This document shows positions 15,135-24,144 of a DNA stretch of 36,609 nucleotides, piece after piece. This stretch comes from Scytonema tolypothrichoides VB-61278 (GTDB taxonomy: Bacteria > Cyanobacteriota > Cyanobacteriia > Cyanobacteriales > Nostocaceae), in NCBI RefSeq assembly GCF_000828085.3, contig NZ_JXCA02000002.1, forward strand, positions 1 to 36,609. Direction: 5' to 3'. The first letter of the stretch is position 1. Each line of letters begins with the position of its first letter. The notes beneath the pieces were generated by a model. The model was given only the letters and a program-made list of their open reading frames with translations. It was not told where the DNA came from and did no database searches. The position numbers and the translations under genes are program-made.

Positions 15135-16864
15135 TTGAGAATCTGAAGGTGTCGTAGACCGAAAATCTCAGCAGTCAATTATACTAAAGCGCACGCTTGA
15201 CTTAATTTCATTATTATAATACACCAAGAAAAAGAAATAATTATGATTATTATTGGCGTCAAACTTGAATTAGATTTTAGTTCGAATTTTCCTTTTCTAC
15301 CTTCTGTGTACTTTGTTTGTCAAGTTAATACTTGCTGGAGTGTATCTGTTGAGTTGTGTGCATAAGTCTCCCAGGTATTGTTGTAAAAAAAGGTAATCCC
15401 AAAGAGCTATAGCAGCGTTTTCGTTTCTAAAAGTATGTCATCACAGATACTCTCTACAAGTCAATTCTTTCTTGCCCGTAGAAGATTTTCTCTTTTCAAA
15501 GCAATTGACACCATCAGATTTAGAACAAAAGATAAGGAGGAATTGATTTCAATACCAATCCTAAGTGTTTTAGGTATGTTGACGAAATTCTAATCAGAAA
15601 AAAACCAGCCAATCAACAGAGTGAATATGTATTTAGGGGTATATTTAGAGTCAATAGGGTGAATATCAGTAAAAAGGTATGCTGCTTGTTGGTACTGCTT
15701 TTGTCAGCTAAAGTTCTACATACTTTTGTTACCCTTGTGACTATTTATCAACGACGACGATGGGAAAGCCCGTTCTTTATCGGGATAATACCAAGTCTCT
15801 ATGAGGTTGCACTTAATAAAGCAAAGAGAATATCATCTTATCCACAAATAGAAGCTAAGGCTTCTGATGAAATGGGATTAAAAACTTTACATAACTTCTG
15901 CCTCAACTGAGAAGCGCGTTAGTGGAAAGTTCTCCATATGCCTAGTACCGCCGCGCGGAAGTCAACAGTCAAAACTATTATGGAATGGGCTTTTTAAGGA
16001 TTTTAAATGGTTGCTCTATTTACGCCGTGTTGTACTAGTACCTCAAAAGTGAAGGTAACAAGTCAAAAGCTTATCATCTAGGCCTTTCGCTCATTTAGAA
16101 CGCTAGCTTTTTTTTGGCGCTATGTGTACTAGAGCAAAGTCTTTAGTTCTCCCATTTTATGCGTATTCGTGCTTTGAAAGTATCATCAAACACTTTGTAT
16201 GATAAAAATCATTGGTATTAATGACTGATGACTCGAAATTCTTCGCGAACACTTAGCAAACAAGTCATTTTTTATCGATAAAAAATGAAAGCTTGATTTG
16301 TGAGTGCTTTACCTACTTTTCTTACTTTTCCCACTAACTTTATTTGAAAAGAAGTCATACAAGGTAGCAATTACCTAAAAAATAATCATCTATTATCAAC
16401 TAAAAAATCAAGCAAGTTCATTGCTAATAAATATACAATGCTGTATGATAAATAACCAAGATTAGTACTTGCCAATCAATTGACATATGCTGTATGATGA
16501 GCAGAAACGCAACAAAATTTAAGAAAAATCTTGGGATATATCGTGCGAATGGTTTTCCAGTGATGTTATTCCGTCCTAAGAATCAAATCGAAAAACTAAA
16601 TTTTAGCTCTTGTAGAGCTACTTTGAAAATGGCTTAACTGCTAGTTTCAAAGTGACAAAAAAATAAGTGGCGAATTCTCCAGACATTCAGAGCGCAAGAA
16701 TTGCTAGCTTATTGTCTACGAAGACTGACAAAAGGTCATGTTAAGCATATTCTCTTCTCAACGGATTTTTGGAGAAGTTATGGTGACATACTAACTTGTT
16801 GGTTACTAGCTAGCGATTTGAGTTCAAGATTCAGATATCCCTGGTTTTGGTTGCATTTAGATAT
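15135..16864. other. 1.7-kb gene-poor region upstream of the polysaccharide locus
   Basis: No recognisable gene on either strand. Frames at 15435-15593 (52 codons) and 15659-15910 (83 codons, GTG start) have no family signature. The second half contains repeated short motifs: ATGCTGTATGAT at 16438 and 16487 with a related TTTGTATGATAA near 16192, and a 22-nt pyrimidine-rich motif at 16314-16335 that recurs before the Wzc gene. The length and motifs suggest a large regulatory region or degraded DNA. Confidence 0.5.
16314..16335 (+). promoter_or_regulatory. 22-nt motif shared with the region upstream of the Wzc gene (copy 1)
   Basis: TACTTTTCT followed by TACTTTTCCCACT. A copy with a single difference (T to G at position 10) is at 20996-21017. 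Here it lies about 530 bases before the GH10 start. It also contains an internal ACTTTTC duplication. A shared regulatory site is inferred. Confidence 0.35.
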
Positions 16865-18028
16865 ATGTTCAAAAACTCGTCACAAAGCAGGCGTCGTTTT
16901 TTGTACATTGGTCTATCAAGTTTGGCAGGAGTTACTGCTCTGTCAACGGTAAAAAATAGTAACCCAATGTACTTGAGCCATGCATTAGACAACCCAAAAA
17001 GAAATTTTCAAGTAGCGGGACTTGCTTCGTTAAATAAGCGTGCTGCAGCCAAAGGATTAATTTATGGGGTAGCCTGTGGGCGAGATGTTCTTGCGTCAGA
17101 CAAAAATTTACAGGCTAGCATTGTTCGGGAGTGCGGCGTTCTGACACCAGAGAACGAGCTCAAGTGGCAATTTGTGCGACCTCGTCCAGACGTGTTTGAC
17201 TTTAGTAGAGCAGATTGGATAGCTGGATTTGCCCGGACTCACAATATGCTTTTTCAAGGACATGCTTTAGTCTGGCATGAGCAACTACCTGAGTGGTTCA
17301 AAGAAGTCGTTAACCGCCAAAATGCAGAAAAGTTTTTGGTGGAACATATTACAACTGTAACCAAACACTACGCTGGTAAAATACATTCTTGGGATGTGGT
17401 CAATGAGGCTATAAAACCAGATGATGGACTAAAATCAGGCTTACGACAAACTCCGTGGCTCAAGTTTCTAGGTCCAGATTACATAGAACTTGCCTATCGG
17501 GTTGCGGCGCAAGCTGATCCCAAAGCCATGTTGGTCTACAACGAGAATGGATTGGAGCACAATGCCCCTGAATATGAAGCTAAAAGAACTGCTGTTCTGA
17601 AACTACTAGAACGTCTGAAATCTAGAGGAACACCGATTCATGCTCTGGGTATTCAATCTCACTTGTTAGGTGACGCTTCCTTGAATCCCAAAAAGCTACG
17701 AAATTTTTTGTCTAACGTGGCGAGTCTCGGTCTAAAGATTATCATTAGCGAACTAGATGTAACAGACCAGAAATTACCTTTAGATGCCGTTGTGCGTGAT
17801 CGCATTGTAGCCGCCATATACGAAGATTATCTTTCCGTAGTCCTAGATGAGCGAGCAGTGATTGCGGTCTTAACTTGGGGATTAAGCGACAAATACTCTT
17901 GGCTTTCAAAGTTTGGTTCCCGTTCAGATGGTGCGCCAGTACGTCCTTTGCCACTAGACTTAAACTTCAAATCCAAGTTGGCATGGAATGGGATAGCAAG
18001 AGCGTTTGATAAAGCCCCGAAACGTTGA
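16865..18028 (+). CDS. Endo-beta-1,4-xylanase-like glycoside hydrolase, GH10, Tat-exported
   Basis: 387-aa GH10 enzyme, a retaining endo-glycosidase that in known members cuts beta-1,4-xylan. Catalytic residues are present: acid/base Glu181 (WDVVNEAI) and nucleophile Glu296 (ISELDV); the substrate-site stretches TPENELKW (94-101) and GHALVWHEQ (132-140) also fit. The N-terminus has a twin-arginine signal (SRRRFLYIG, 8-16) followed by a hydrophobic segment, so the folded enzyme is likely exported by Tat. ATG 16865 is chosen over upstream TTG 16847 because it places the RR motif correctly. It heads the polysaccharide locus, so its natural substrate may be the locus's own polymer (trimming or release) rather than plant xylan. 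That role is inference. Confidence 0.9.
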   Translation: MFKNSSQSRRRFLYIGLSSLAGVTALSTVKNSNPMYLSHALDNPKRNFQVAGLASLNKRAAAKGLIYGVACGRDVLASDKNLQASIVRECGVLTPENELKWQFVRPRPDVFDFSRADWIAGFARTHNMLFQGHALVWHEQLPEWFKEVVNRQNAEKFLVEHITTVTKHYAGKIHSWDVVNEAIKPDDGLKSGLRQTPWLKFLGPDYIELAYRVAAQADPKAMLVYNENGLEHNAPEYEAKRTAVLKLLERLKSRGTPIHALGIQSHLLGDASLNPKKLRNFLSNVASLGLKIIISELDVTDQKLPLDAVVRDRIVAAIYEDYLSVVLDERAVIAVLTWGLSDKYSWLSKFGSRSDGAPVRPLPLDLNFKSKLAWNGIARAFDKAPKR

Positions 18029-18043
18029 CGAGGTCTTACACGA

Positions 18044-18122
18044 AAAAAATGGGGAGGGTTCCAAGCCCCACGATTTATCAAGGGGACAATACAGATCAAT
18101 AAATAAACCCTCCCCATTTTTT
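18044..18122 (+). terminator. Perfect 17-bp inverted repeat after the GH10 gene
   Basis: AAAAAATGGGGAGGGTT (18044-18060) and its exact reverse complement (18106-18122) flank a 45-nt loop that itself contains a CCCC/GGGG pair. The right arm ends in six T, so read in either direction it resembles a rho-independent terminator, 15 bases after the GH10 stop. A long loop leaves open that it is a short palindromic repeat element. Confidence 0.55.
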
Positions 18123-18301
18123 AGGGGACAAATGCCTGACCAAGTAGCTTTGTCGTGCATGGAAAAATGTGGGTGAGGATGAAGACTTGTGAAGTTTTCC
18201 TGACCAGAATCAAAATCCTTTTTGAACTTACCTTATCAGGGTAAGGCATTTGAGAGCTTTAAATGTCTGTTTGTATTTACACATACTTAGGGTATAGAAA
18301 T

Positions 18302-19138
18302 ATGAGTATCAATAAAACCACCTCAACAATGTCGGAGGAAATATCTCAAATGCAAAAATTTGATGAGATATCCTTACTGGGAACCAGATTTCATAAGATT
18401 AAAGTTAATGAACTGATCGACTACGCTGTCCAAGCAGCAAAACTTAAGAAGAAAACAATCATCGGTCATGTCAATACTCGGGCAATGAATTTTGCCTATG
18501 AACTGCCTTGGTATAGAGAGTTTCTCAACAAATCCGATTTAGTTTTCTGCGATGGATTTGGTGTTCTGTTAGGGGCAAAACTCTGTGGTGGTTGTGTCAA
18601 TTCATCTCATCGGATGACCTGTCCAGATTATATAGAAGACTTTGCCAAAGCTTGCGAGCGCGAAAATGTTTCCTTATTCTTACTTGCTGGCGAACCTGGA
18701 ACCGTAGATAAAGCGATCGCCAAGCTAAAAGTGATTGCACCAAACTTAAGAGTGAACGGACATCACGGCTATTTTGACAAGTCTGGTGAGGAAAATGAAT
18801 TTGTTATCCAACAAATCAATACATTCAAGCCAGATATCTTGTATATTGGCTTTGGAATGCCGTTACAAGAACGTTGGATTCTAAATAATTCAGAGAAAAT
18901 AGACACAAAAGTTTTTCTCCCTCTTGGGGCATGTCTTGATTTTTATACTGGTACTGTCTCCAGAGGTCCGCGCTGGATGACTAGTAGCGGTCTAGAGTGG
19001 TTAACAAGATTAGTTACAGAACCAAAACGTTTGTGGAAACGTTATGTACTTGGCAATCCGTTGTTTTTTTATCGAGTCTTACAGCAACAGTTGACGAAAT
19101 TGTTCAGAAGGCGCTCTCGAACCTCATCCCAATATTAA
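18302..19138 (+). CDS. WecG/TagA/CpsF-family glycosyltransferase
   Basis: About 278-aa GT26 enzyme that adds the second sugar (N-acetylmannosamine-type in known members) to a polyprenyl-diphosphate-linked sugar. Family features: LGTRFHKIKVNELIDYAVQA, HVNTRAMNFAYE, DLVFCDGFGVLLGAKL, the LFLLAGEPGTVDKAIAKL segment, GYFD, and LYIGFGMPLQERWI with PLGACLDFYTGTVSRGPRWM. The C-terminal GLEWLTRLVTEPKRLWKRY motif is characteristic and associated with membrane attachment. ATG 18302 is preferred over 18263, since the extra 13 residues match nothing expected; neither start has a strong Shine-Dalgarno. It is followed by the sugar transferase gene that would make its lipid-linked acceptor. Confidence 0.9.
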   Translation: MSINKTTSTMSEEISQMQKFDEISLLGTRFHKIKVNELIDYAVQAAKLKKKTIIGHVNTRAMNFAYELPWYREFLNKSDLVFCDGFGVLLGAKLCGGCVNSSHRMTCPDYIEDFAKACERENVSLFLLAGEPGTVDKAIAKLKVIAPNLRVNGHHGYFDKSGEENEFVIQQINTFKPDILYIGFGMPLQERWILNNSEKIDTKVFLPLGACLDFYTGTVSRGPRWMTSSGLEWLTRLVTEPKRLWKRYVLGNPLFFYRVLQQQLTKLFRRRSRTSSQY

Positions 19139-19317
19139 ACTGATGCACGTACATATTACACTTTTTTTAAGGTTCTTAAGTATCAAGAGTCGATAGTACT
19201 CCAAATTTTGGATATTTGATGCTTCCAAAAAGAAATGTGCAAAATGTAACAGTTTAAAAGTTTTACCTAGTCAGGAAATTTATTTTGTAAAGTGCAAATA
19301 CAGGGGTCATAACAATC

Positions 19318-20745
19318 GTGGCATATAAATCTTTATCAGTTACAGGGTTCAAGCCAGATTTAAGGTCAGCAAATGGCACCAGGATACAGAAAGGATTAAC
19401 CAGCAAGTTTTTGCGCGTCGGAACACTTAGTGTCTCAGATGTCATTTCTTTGACATCAGCATGGAAGTTAGCAGTCATTCATGGCACTCCATTAGATTCC
19501 CCTTGGACACAAAAAATATCTTTTCTACTACTGATTCTGGCAGTAGAAATAGGCGTGATTGCGACCAGAGGACTATACAAATCAGGTATCAATCGTCGTA
19601 ACTATCTTGGTCTGATCAAAGCAGTCACACTGTCAGACCTTTTATTGTTGCTGATTGCCTTTCTCTACGAGCCAGATAGTTATATCTCGCGCTCAACTTT
19701 TCTACTTTTTTGGTTGTTATCTATTGTTTTCGTCTGTACTGGTCGCTTTATCTGTGATGTAGGTACTAAAGTACTTCGTAGTAAAGGAGCAATTCGCCAT
19801 TCCGTTTTTCTGATTACAGATCCGGAAGACAAAGACAGCCATATTCGACTAATAGAGAAAGAAAATTGCTACACCGTACAAAAAATTGCTGATTCTAGCA
19901 GTTTGGATCTGATGAACCGAGAGACAACCTTTGAATATCTACGCACACAGGGCATAGAAGAGGCTTTTGTTTCTTGGAACGCCATCAAAAACCGTCTATA
20001 TGTTTGCTGGCGTTTCCAAACAGCTGGCATTACCCTACGAATACTGCCAACTGAGGGTGAAGTTCGTCACCCCAAATCCATATTTTGGATGATTGGTGAA
20101 GTTCCTTGCATGACAATTCCGGCACCAATCATTGCAGGCAGCGATTTTTGGGTAAAGCGGAGTTTTGATCTTTGTTGTTCGACTATACTGTTACTTCTGT
20201 TATCTCCTGTTTATGTGGTGATAGCCATACTGATTAAATTAGATTCTTCTGGACCAGTGTTCTTCCAGCAAAATCGAGTTGGTCTGCATAGTAAGAGTTT
20301 CAAGATTTGGAAGTTCCGCACAATGGTTGCTAATGCAGAAAAATTGCAGGCAAAGCTAGAAGCAAAGAATGAAATCAAGGATGGGGTTCTTTTCAAGATG
20401 AAAGACGACCCTCGTATCACACGCCTAGGCAAATTTCTGCGCCGTTACAGTCTAGACGAATTGCCCCAACTGTTTAATGTTCTCCTTGGAGAGATGAGTC
20501 TAGTTGGTCCTCGTCCTCTCCCTATGCGGGATGTAGAAAAATTCAAAACAAAGCACTTTATCCGACAAGAAGTTTTACCCGGTATTACAGGATTGTGGCA
20601 GGTGTCTGGTCGATCAGATATCGATAATTTTGAAGATGGTGTGAAACTAGATATCTCTTACATAGAAAATTGGTCTGTATGGCTGGATCTGCAAATTTTG
20701 CTGAAAACTGTCAAGGTTGTCTTTAGTAAGGCAGGTGCCTACTAG
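19318..20745 (+). CDS. Initiating sugar-phosphate transferase (polyprenyl glycosylphosphotransferase)
   Basis: 475-aa membrane enzyme of the WbaP/WcaJ/ExoY class that transfers a hexose-1-phosphate to undecaprenyl phosphate and so starts the repeat unit. The N-terminal half has about four hydrophobic helices (residues 55-150) and a CoA-binding-like middle domain. The C-terminal catalytic domain begins KRSFDLCCSTILLLLLSPV (about 280), continues with GPVFFQQNRVG, KIWKFRTMV, DPRITRLGKFLRRYSLDELPQ and MSLVGPRPLP, and ends PGITGLWQVSGRSD; these are the family's signature blocks. GTG 19318 is the first available start; it gives a plausible short cytoplasmic N-terminus, although a later start cannot be excluded. 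A terminator hairpin follows. Confidence 0.92.
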   Translation: MAYKSLSVTGFKPDLRSANGTRIQKGLTSKFLRVGTLSVSDVISLTSAWKLAVIHGTPLDSPWTQKISFLLLILAVEIGVIATRGLYKSGINRRNYLGLIKAVTLSDLLLLLIAFLYEPDSYISRSTFLLFWLLSIVFVCTGRFICDVGTKVLRSKGAIRHSVFLITDPEDKDSHIRLIEKENCYTVQKIADSSSLDLMNRETTFEYLRTQGIEEAFVSWNAIKNRLYVCWRFQTAGITLRILPTEGEVRHPKSIFWMIGEVPCMTIPAPIIAGSDFWVKRSFDLCCSTILLLLLSPVYVVIAILIKLDSSGPVFFQQNRVGLHSKSFKIWKFRTMVANAEKLQAKLEAKNEIKDGVLFKMKDDPRITRLGKFLRRYSLDELPQLFNVLLGEMSLVGPRPLPMRDVEKFKTKHFIRQEVLPGITGLWQVSGRSDIDNFEDGVKLDISYIENWSVWLDLQILLKTVKVVFSKAGAY

Positions 20746-20763
20746 GTAACTCAGTAAACTAGC

Positions 20764-20797
20764 GCCACCAAAGCATCAGCTTGGTGGCAGCTTTTAG
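20764..20797 (+). terminator. Rho-independent terminator after the sugar transferase gene
   Basis: GCCACCAAAGC pairs with GCTTGGTGGC (20779-20788) around an ATCA loop with one bulged A, then AGCTTTTAG. It lies 18 bases after the stop codon and ends this transcription unit before the Wzc gene. Confidence 0.7.
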
Positions 20798-21343
20798 TCT
20801 CATAAAACCTCATGGAATGTTGAGAAACCAGTAGGATATGGCTAAGAATATTGACACATCTGGACATCAGGGAAAAAAGTGAAATTTGAATGTTTAAGTG
20901 ATTGCCTAGAGTATAGTGCAGGGCAATAGTGGTTGATACTTAAAGATTTCTAGTCATTAATTTGAATGTTGTTTCTGAAAGTATTGCCTCAAACATACTT
21001 TTCTGACTTTTCCCACTTGATGAGCTAGACAGTAAACTTTACAATATCTTTAAAGAAGTTTCTCGAATTCTACTTGAAAATACGGAAAAATAAAGCTATA
21101 TTTAGCATGAATGTTGTGTTAACTTCACACTTCAGCGTCAAAATTGATAGCAATACTCAAATTATTCACGAAACAATTGCTAATATTTAAGGACAAAAAC
21201 GATCAGTTTTGTCTTTGTATGAGAAAGCCATAGAAATCATTTTCGATGAGTGGCAAAGATAGCCTATACTATAAAGCTAATGTATTTATATCAAATTCAT
21301 TATTGGCTCCAACTTCGTACTCAACTGTGATTAGGGAACTTCT
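20798..21343. promoter_or_regulatory. Upstream region of the Wzc gene
   Basis: About 545 bases without a gene. It holds the second copy of the 22-nt shared motif (20996-21017) and is otherwise AT-rich. Following a terminator and preceding a long same-strand gene run, it probably contains the main promoter of the second polysaccharide unit. No exact -10/-35 pair is claimed. Confidence 0.4.
20996..21017 (+). promoter_or_regulatory. 22-nt shared motif (copy 2), upstream of the Wzc gene
   Basis: TACTTTTCT followed by GACTTTTCCCACT, identical to 16314-16335 at 21 of 22 positions. It lies 327 bases before the start codon of the tyrosine-kinase gene. Confidence 0.35.
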
Positions 21344-23566
21344 ATGGAGACTAGAGGCTATCAAGAAGAAGTAGAGATTCAAAAATACTGGCTGGTTTTG
21401 AAACGCCGTTGGCCAATTGTGGTAGGAGTCCTTCTCGCTTCGATAGGATTCTCGTCGTTTCTTATATTCCTTCAAAAACCAGAATATCAGGCGAGTGGGA
21501 TGCTTCTTTTTAAATCAGACAGAACCTCGTCGCTAACAAAAGTGGGAGAAAAGATAGGCGATCTTGAATCCTTAATGCGTGAGGGGAATCCGCTGGAAAC
21601 ACAAGCTGTTATTTTGAAATCCGAGCCAATTTTAAAGGAGGTTATTGATACTCTAGGGTTAAAAGATAAAAAAGGAAACGCCCTTGACCCAGAATCGCTG
21701 AAAATCAAGGTTGAACCAATTGTAGGTACAGATGTACTGAAAGTTTCCTACACTTCAGAAAATCCGGAATTGACAGCATCAGTGGTCAATCAGGTGATGA
21801 AATCATATGTAGCAAAGAACATTCAGTATAATCGAACTCAAGTGGTTGCTGCAGGAGAATTTATTAAAAAGCAACTGCCACAGGCTCGAGTCGAATTAAA
21901 CCAGGCAGCAGAGGCATTACGTGAGTTTAAAACTCGGTATAAGATTATCGAGCTTCCAGAAGAGGCAAGCGCAGCTGTTCAAAATGTGGCTAGCATAGAT
22001 GAGGAAATCAACCAAGCTCGGGCGGCGCTAGCAGATACGAGTGCTCAGGAAGAAAAAATCCGCAGTCAACTGAATTTGGCAGGCTCTCAAGCTGTAGAAA
22101 TTACCTCTATAAGTCAGATACCTGGTGTACAAGAAGTCTTAACTGAATTACAGAAGGTACAAACCAAGCTAGCAAATGAAAGAGCACGCTACACCAGTGA
22201 ACATCCAGCTATCACTGAGTTAAAAAATAAAGAAATAACTTTAAATGCTTTATTACAACAGCGGGTTGAACAGGTTTTAGGACCATCTGGAGTTAAGCAA
22301 GTTTTAGGAACGCAACAAAACGTTGCTCCTGGTAAGTTGCAGATAGGGAAAATCAAAGAAAATCTGACGACTCAATATGCACTCATACAAGCGCAACGCC
22401 AGGGTCTGGAAAACAAGATACAAGCATTGTCTAATATCCGAGGAACTTATAAGCAGAGACTTTCTGCCCTACCAAATTTAGAGAAAAAACAAGGAGATTT
22501 AGAGCGAAGGCTGTCTATCGCGCAAAAGAACTACGAAAATCTTGTGACCAGACTACAGGACATCGAAGTCGCAGAAAAGCAAACTGTTGGTAATGCAAAA
22601 GAAATTCAACTTGCTCAGGTTCCTAAAAGACCATCTGTTTCGAAAATAACATTCCTATTAGCAGGAGGCAGTGTATTTGTCGGGTTATTACTGGGTACAG
22701 CAGCTGCATTCTTTGTAGACTTAATAGATAGAACCTTGAAAACGGTTAAGGAAGCAGAGACATTTTTTGGTTACACTTTGCTGGGACTAATTCCTAAGTT
22801 TGAATCGAAGAAGACATCCGCTCCTGTTAACTTGATGTCAGACAAAGCCTCTGCTCGAATTATTGTCGCAACCTCTCCTCGATCAGTGGTTCATGAAGCT
22901 TATCAAATGCTCCAGGCAAACCTGAAGTTCATTAGCCATAGAAAAGTTCGCACAATTGTAGTAACGAGTTCTGTACCTGGCGAAGGGAAGTCAGAAGTAT
23001 CTGCCAATTTAGCTGCAGTCTTGGCTCAGGCGGGACGGCGAGTTCTCCTAGTCGATGCAGATATGCGTAAACCATCGCAACATCACCTGTGGGGTCTGGT
23101 AAACTCAGTCGGTTTAAGCAATGTGATTGTTGGTCAGGATCAACTTCCGCAAACTGTGCAAACAGTGACAAAAGAGTTATCGATCCTCACAGCAGGAGTG
23201 CAACCTCCTAATCCCCTTGGGTTGATTGACTCTGATCGCATGGCTACTCTGATTGAGACCTTCTGCGATCGCTACGATTACATCGTATTTGATACTCCTC
23301 CTTTAGCTGGTACTGCTGATGCAGCAGTTTTAGGAAAAATGGCAGATGGAGTTTTGCTAGTTGCTCGACCAGGTGTTGTGGATTCAGCAAGCGCCACAGC
23401 CGCCAAATCCTTGCTGGAACGTTCTGAAGCTAGGATTCTGGGAATGATTGCCAACGCTGTAAACTTGAAACAAGAATCAGGCAATCACTTTTACTATTCT
23501 AATGTTAGAGGAGGTCAAGATGTTATAGAAACAGCAAAGGGGAATGAACAATGGGTGTACAAATAA
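21344..23566 (+). CDS. wzc: Polysaccharide co-polymerase with BY-kinase domain (Wzc type)
   Basis: 740-aa inner-membrane regulator of polysaccharide chain length and export. Wzz domain: first membrane helix at 23-43, long periplasmic coiled coils (about 165-310 and 340-410), conserved SALPNLEKKQGDLERRL block (374-390), proline-rich VPKRPSVSK before the second helix (435-460). The cytoplasmic tyrosine kinase has Walker A SSVPGEGKS (542-550), Walker A' LVDADMRKP (569-577) and Walker B IVFDTPPL (647-654). The C-terminal tail has only three or four tyrosines (HFYYSN, QWVYK), fewer than in enterobacterial Wzc, so the phosphorylation-dependent oligomer switch may be modest. The 3' end overlaps the acetyltransferase gene by 16 bases, showing tight coupling. 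No cognate phosphatase (Wzb) gene is present nearby. Confidence 0.92.
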   Translation: METRGYQEEVEIQKYWLVLKRRWPIVVGVLLASIGFSSFLIFLQKPEYQASGMLLFKSDRTSSLTKVGEKIGDLESLMREGNPLETQAVILKSEPILKEVIDTLGLKDKKGNALDPESLKIKVEPIVGTDVLKVSYTSENPELTASVVNQVMKSYVAKNIQYNRTQVVAAGEFIKKQLPQARVELNQAAEALREFKTRYKIIELPEEASAAVQNVASIDEEINQARAALADTSAQEEKIRSQLNLAGSQAVEITSISQIPGVQEVLTELQKVQTKLANERARYTSEHPAITELKNKEITLNALLQQRVEQVLGPSGVKQVLGTQQNVAPGKLQIGKIKENLTTQYALIQAQRQGLENKIQALSNIRGTYKQRLSALPNLEKKQGDLERRLSIAQKNYENLVTRLQDIEVAEKQTVGNAKEIQLAQVPKRPSVSKITFLLAGGSVFVGLLLGTAAAFFVDLIDRTLKTVKEAETFFGYTLLGLIPKFESKKTSAPVNLMSDKASARIIVATSPRSVVHEAYQMLQANLKFISHRKVRTIVVTSSVPGEGKSEVSANLAAVLAQAGRRVLLVDADMRKPSQHHLWGLVNSVGLSNVIVGQDQLPQTVQTVTKELSILTAGVQPPNPLGLIDSDRMATLIETFCDRYDYIVFDTPPLAGTADAAVLGKMADGVLLVARPGVVDSASATAAKSLLERSEARILGMIANAVNLKQESGNHFYYSNVRGGQDVIETAKGNEQWVYK

Positions 23567-24132
23567 ACCTGACGGTCAATACAGACCAAGCAGAATCTCC
23601 TAATGGTCTTTGGCAACTGATTAAGGAAGACTGGATTGCCCACGGACGTGATTGGACTAAGCCTGGATTTCGAGCAGTGGCAATTCACCGTTTTGGAGTT
23701 TGGCGGATGAAGATTAAACCACTACTTTTGCGAGCGCCTTTGAGCATTCTCTATCGGATGCTGTTTCGCAAAGTTCGGAATCATTACGGAATAGAACTAC
23801 CCTACTCTGTGGAACTTGGTCGTCGCGTCATTGTTGAACATCAAGGAGCAATAGTCATTCACGGAGACTGCTCTATTGGAGATGAGTGTATTATTCGCCA
23901 AGGAGTGACTTTAGGCAATCGTTACCTGGATCGCCCGCTTGATGCACCGAAATTGGGTAAACGTGTCAATGTCGGTGCTGGTGCAAAAATCTTTGGCAAC
24001 GTCACTATTGGAGATAACGCAAGTATCGGTGCTAATGCCGTAGTTTTGTGCGATGTCCCCGCCGGAGCAACAGCAGTTGGGATACCTGCAAGAATCATCC
24101 ATTCTGAAAAAGTTGGCAATTCACATCTTTGA
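23551..24132 (+). CDS. Serine-acetyltransferase-like hexapeptide-repeat acyltransferase
   Basis: 193-aa left-handed beta-helix acyltransferase of the CysE/colanic-acid type. An N-terminal helical part (LIKEDWIAHGRDWTKPGFRA, then HRFGVWRMKI) is followed by hexapeptide repeats: IVEHQGAIVIHGDCSIGDECIIRQGVTLGN, KLGKRVNVGAGAKIFGNVTIGD, ASIGANAVV and the closing AVGIPARII. His91 region (VEHQGAIVIHG) resembles the catalytic His of serine acetyltransferases. In a polysaccharide locus it more likely acetylates a sugar than makes O-acetylserine; that is inference. It starts inside the end of the Wzc gene and is followed 12 bases later by a glycosyltransferase gene. Confidence 0.85.
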   Translation: MGVQINLTVNTDQAESPNGLWQLIKEDWIAHGRDWTKPGFRAVAIHRFGVWRMKIKPLLLRAPLSILYRMLFRKVRNHYGIELPYSVELGRRVIVEHQGAIVIHGDCSIGDECIIRQGVTLGNRYLDRPLDAPKLGKRVNVGAGAKIFGNVTIGDNASIGANAVVLCDVPAGATAVGIPARIIHSEKVGNSHL

Positions 24133-24144
24133 GGTAACAATGCC

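Noticed and set aside
15435-15910. Small ORFs of 52 and 83 codons in the 1.7-kb gap
   Set aside because: No homology features; the first has no ribosome binding site and the second has only a GTG start without one. They are kept as intergenic.
16480-16498. TTGACA and TATGAT as a promoter
   Set aside because: The two hexamers are only 7 bases apart, far too close for a sigma-70 type promoter.
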